From Ciona savignyi (Eukaryota > Chordata > Ascidiacea > Phlebobranchia > Cionidae), in NCBI GenBank assembly GCA_000149265.1, contig CH002917.1, forward strand, positions 1,729,202-1,793,201: a stretch of 64,000 nucleotides of DNA, given 5' to 3'. The translations under genes were made by a program, and so were the position numbers. Below are positions 61,269-64,000 of the stretch, one piece after another (positions within the stretch are counted from its first letter, which is position 1; every line of letters begins with the position of its first letter). The notes under the pieces were generated by a model. The model did not search any database. It was not told where the DNA came from and worked only from the letters and a program-made list of their open reading frames with translations.

Positions 61269-64000
61269 CTCTTTCACTACCGGCTAAATGCATTAATTCA
61301 AACATGCTGTACTTTATTCAAACATGCTGTCGCGATATATCGCGAGTTGGGACGCAAAGAGTTAAAACTGTTTTAATTCAATTTGCAGTTGATTTTCATT
61401 TTGCACCGTTATTTCGCCTCTGTTTCACTGCAGTTAAAAATTCCCATGTTGTTAAAGTGATGTAACAACAGTTTATATTTTGTACTAACAGTTCTTGATT
61501 AAAGGGGTAACCAATGAATATACAGAAATTAAGCAGTTTTCGTTAACCACGTATACTGGTAGTAGTTGATGGAGGGTACTTTAGCCATTTATTCGTCAGC
61601 CACAATGAAATGAAACATTTTTAGTCTGACCGGTTAGTCTGTGGTTTAGTGCGACACCTTTCAACCGAAAGGTTGCAGGTTAAGAACTTGTCGCTCGCTA
61701 GTCCTTGGGCAAGGCACTTAATGGACATTGCCTGATCGCAGCGGATTAATGAGTTCTACCAAATTGAAGAAACGTCTAAATACATAACACACTGCAATAG
61801 CTTCGGTAACCCAATGGTGGGTGCAAGGTGATCTAACGATTGCCCTTATGTAAACCCCACTGGTTTTTCCATTCACCGGGATAAACATGAATATCCTATC
61901 CTAACATCCAGTGTAGTAACCCAACACAAAACCACTTCCATCCACAGTTTGTATCAGCGTCACAGATGGTGTTGATGGTAATCGTTGGGGCTAACGTGTC
62001 TTCAAACTCCACCGCGAACCACCGAAATGCAACTACAATTGTCACCGATGTAAGCTTTTCAATTGTATATATAAGCAGATGAAATATAATAAAACAAGGT
62101 ATATATCTATATATAAAGTGGTTGTGCGATCAGATTTAATATATAGAGCCTGTTATCATCAGTACAAATGTACAATATATTCTTTTACATTTATAAAATA
62201 TACAAAATAAATAAAGAAAATACCGGTTTTACTAAACATTTTAACATATTGTCTTAACGTTTAACATACTAGATCAAAGCAACAATCAAATATGACATTC
62301 TTTCCAATGTTTTTTAACAAGCTTATGTTTGCTCATAAATTTTCACGACCTGTAAGTTTGAAAAGACCTTAAGCTATAACTCAGGAATAGGGAAACTCAT
62401 ATGTTCAAGTGCGTTGATATTGGTATTTATTTCTTCCTGTATCATATGGTACCGGTACAAATTTGGAAAATCACTCAAAATATTTCCTGAAGTTTGAAAT
62501 ATGTGTAATGGGTGCCAAATATGTTACAATGAAAAATCCATTTAAACTGCAATTGCGGTAGGCCTACTGACACACTGATAAAACAACAAAAAATATTTTT
62601 AACTCTACTTTATAGACAATATTTCTATTATTTTATTCATGCCCACGTAAGTTCTCTGGAGTTGTATTCTCTACATAAATAAATTACGTGCCCCAAAACT
62701 TTCAACCATAAATGTACAGTACACCTTGCCAAGACTGGACTTGTCACTCAGTCAACACCCCATATCTAAACCGCAAATTTCAAATTATGTAATAGTTTCC
62801 AAAGCCAATAGTGTTATTGGCAATTTGACTTACAATATCAGGACATTATTTTAATTAGGATAGGGATAGGATATTCATATTTATTGTAACCAAAAATAGG
62901 AAAACCAAGGGGGTTAACACACAGGCAATCGTCAGGTCACCTCATGCCCACCGTCAGGTTACCGGAGCTATTGCAGTATGTTGTATATGATACACACATT
63001 CATTCAATTTGGTAGAATCCATTAATCCGTTGGATTCAGGCAATGTCTCTTACATGCCTTGCCCAAGGACACAACCGACTAGCTAGGGATCTGAAACCTT
63101 TTGGTTAAAAGGCGTCGCACTAAACCACGAGACTAACCGGTCGGACTTATTACCACTTTTGATCCCTTAAATCTTTTGGGTTAAACAATGTGCCTAAGAA
63201 TAAAGGCAAGTTAAGATACTTGTTTCATAGACTTCTTGTTTTAGTTTGATTTATACTCGAAACAATGGGTAGTGGATTTGATACAGAGTCTCTTCATGGT
63301 GGGATTCATGACCGGCTGCTTTACCTTCGGACAATTTGCAGACATGTATGGCCGACGTCCTGTTGTACTCATTGGTAGGTTGATTGATTTGTTTTGAATT
63401 ATGTCTGGCTGTGTTGGCATTGTTTTCGTGTTGGAAAACTAGTCTACCAAAAGATGGAAATAAGAAACAAAGTAAATTTCAGAATTAAGTACACCAAGCA
63501 AGTTTAAACGTTTTTAAAAACCACATTTCGCTTGAAAGGGGGTTTAGTAATTTAATTAGCAACAATTTGTGCATTTCTGTACTATTTAACACAATGCCGT
63601 TATGGTTTATTTATGGTGTATGGATTCAGGTATTGTTGTAGCTTGGGTGCCTATGGCTGCCGCTAAATTTGGCTAAAGTTCCCTAGCTATTAAGACTTCG
63701 AAATGACTCTGACAATCCGAACTTGATCACAGAAGGTTTCTTTTATTCTTGATTACTTGCGACCATGACAAAACATGCAGATAATGATTAATTTTATACG
63801 GGTACGATGTAATTCATACCAAAGGGGCCTGAGCTTATGGAACCGCAGGCTTCTATTCCTTGTTTAATCCAAGAGCCACAATTCTAAACCCATAGAAAAC
63901 ATTATAGATCGTGGGATGTAGTTTAAAGACTGCCAGTTTACATGCCGTGTGACGTCAGTAAAGTAAATTTGTACAGCACACCACAAAACCAGAGAATATA
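59289..64000 (+). CDS. SLC22-type organic ion transporter (major facilitator family), 3' end outside window
   Basis: Exons seen: 59289-59372 (84 bases, MDAEKAFQYVGSFGRYQFF), 61948-62049 (102), 63245-63374 (130). All phases agree: 0, 0, then 1. The N-terminal VGSFGRYQ motif, TM1, a loop with several N-glycosylation sites (NVSS, NSTA, NATT), then FDLYSKQWVVDLIQSLFM and TM2 followed by GQFADMYGRR, are the SLC22 (OCT/OAT) signatures. The usual Cys in FDLVC reads Tyr here, and the extracellular loop is shorter than usual. A possible next exon at 63630 (GIVVAWVPMAAAKFG) meets TAA at once and is uncertain. Expected role: plasma-membrane transport of organic cations or anions; the substrate cannot be told. 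Confidence 0.7.
59584..59967. mobile_element. MITE, 384 bp, with 8-bp target duplication
   Basis: Ends CCCGTATGGAAAGTACG and CGTACTTTCCATACTGG are inverted repeats. CAGCAAAG is duplicated (59576-59583 and 59968-59975). The interior has AAGTGTGCA repeats. It lies in intron 1 of the SLC22-type gene. Confidence 0.85.
60321..60536. mobile_element. MITE of about 215 bp with long inverted ends
   Basis: The left end GGTGCCTCTAAATACTACAG pairs with the right end, which reads ATGTAGTATTTAGAGGTACC; a further GATCGCTT/AAGCGATC block extends the pairing. The ends are flanked by similar CACACACATG sequence, so the exact target duplication (8-9 bp) is ambiguous. Intron 1 of the SLC22-type gene. Confidence 0.75.
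61231..61265. repeat. (AT)n microsatellite
   Basis: An uninterrupted AT dinucleotide run of about 17 units. Confidence 0.95.
61624..61905 (+). repeat. SINE family A, full-length copy
   Basis: Plus-strand copy from the tRNA-like head (GACCGGTTAGTCTGTGG) to the tail ATATCCTATCCTAAC. It ends about 40 bases before the second exon of the SLC22-type gene. Confidence 0.8.
62857..63146 (-). repeat. SINE family A, full-length copy
   Basis: Minus-strand copy with a GGATAGGGATAGGATA tail and head GAGACTAACCGGTCGGAC, about 100 bases before the third exon of the SLC22-type gene. The two SINEs flanking this intron are in opposite orientation. Confidence 0.8.

Overview
The window looks like an ascidian (tunicate) genome, most likely Ciona. 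The evidence is AT-rich DNA, compact multi-exon genes with phase-1 introns between extracellular modules, several tRNA-derived SINE families, and animal-only domain architectures (ShK, TSP1, EGF, LDLa-GPCR, receptor L domain, SLC22-type carrier). I assign it from sequence character and domain content, not from a database match. All genes I can support lie on the + strand.

Layout: (1) 1-9174, paralog 1 of a modular secreted trypsin-like protease (ShK-EGF-cbEGF-trypsin-TSP1-ShK); its first exon is off the left edge. (2) 12124-16850, a GPCR with a very large LDLa ectodomain, carrying an apparent one-base frameshift just before TM7. (3) 21875-25055, a small secreted protein with one insulin/EGF-receptor-type L domain. 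(4) 28089-35345, protease paralog 2. (5) 38429-45630, protease paralog 3, the longest, with about 15 TSP1 repeats and a one-base frameshift in its first EGF exon. (6) 49151-51752, paralog 4, which keeps the ShK and TSP1 parts but has no EGF or protease domain. (7) 59289 to the right edge, the first exons of an SLC22-type organic ion carrier.

The four paralogs share exon phases, domain order and near-identical TSP1 repeats, so they form a locally duplicated family that is still being homogenised and reshuffled. For paralogs 2, 4 and the L-domain gene, the exon lengths I propose sum to exact multiples of three. Paralog 1 (visible part) also does. Paralog 3 falls one base short, which agrees with the frameshift seen inside its EGF exon.

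The spaces between genes are full of transposable elements with readable boundaries: a tRNA-derived SINE in more than ten copies, a second tRNA-like repeat, hAT-like MITEs with 8-bp target duplications, a TA-flanked MITE, a deleted Ty3/gypsy-like LTR element nested in a SINE, three copies of a satellite-filled element ending in CTAG|T, an intronic 37-bp minisatellite and a large inverted satellite. One SINE appears to have replaced the end of paralog 1, and another abuts one of its splice acceptors. Functions of the protease family (immunity, matrix, fertilisation) cannot be read from the sequence.
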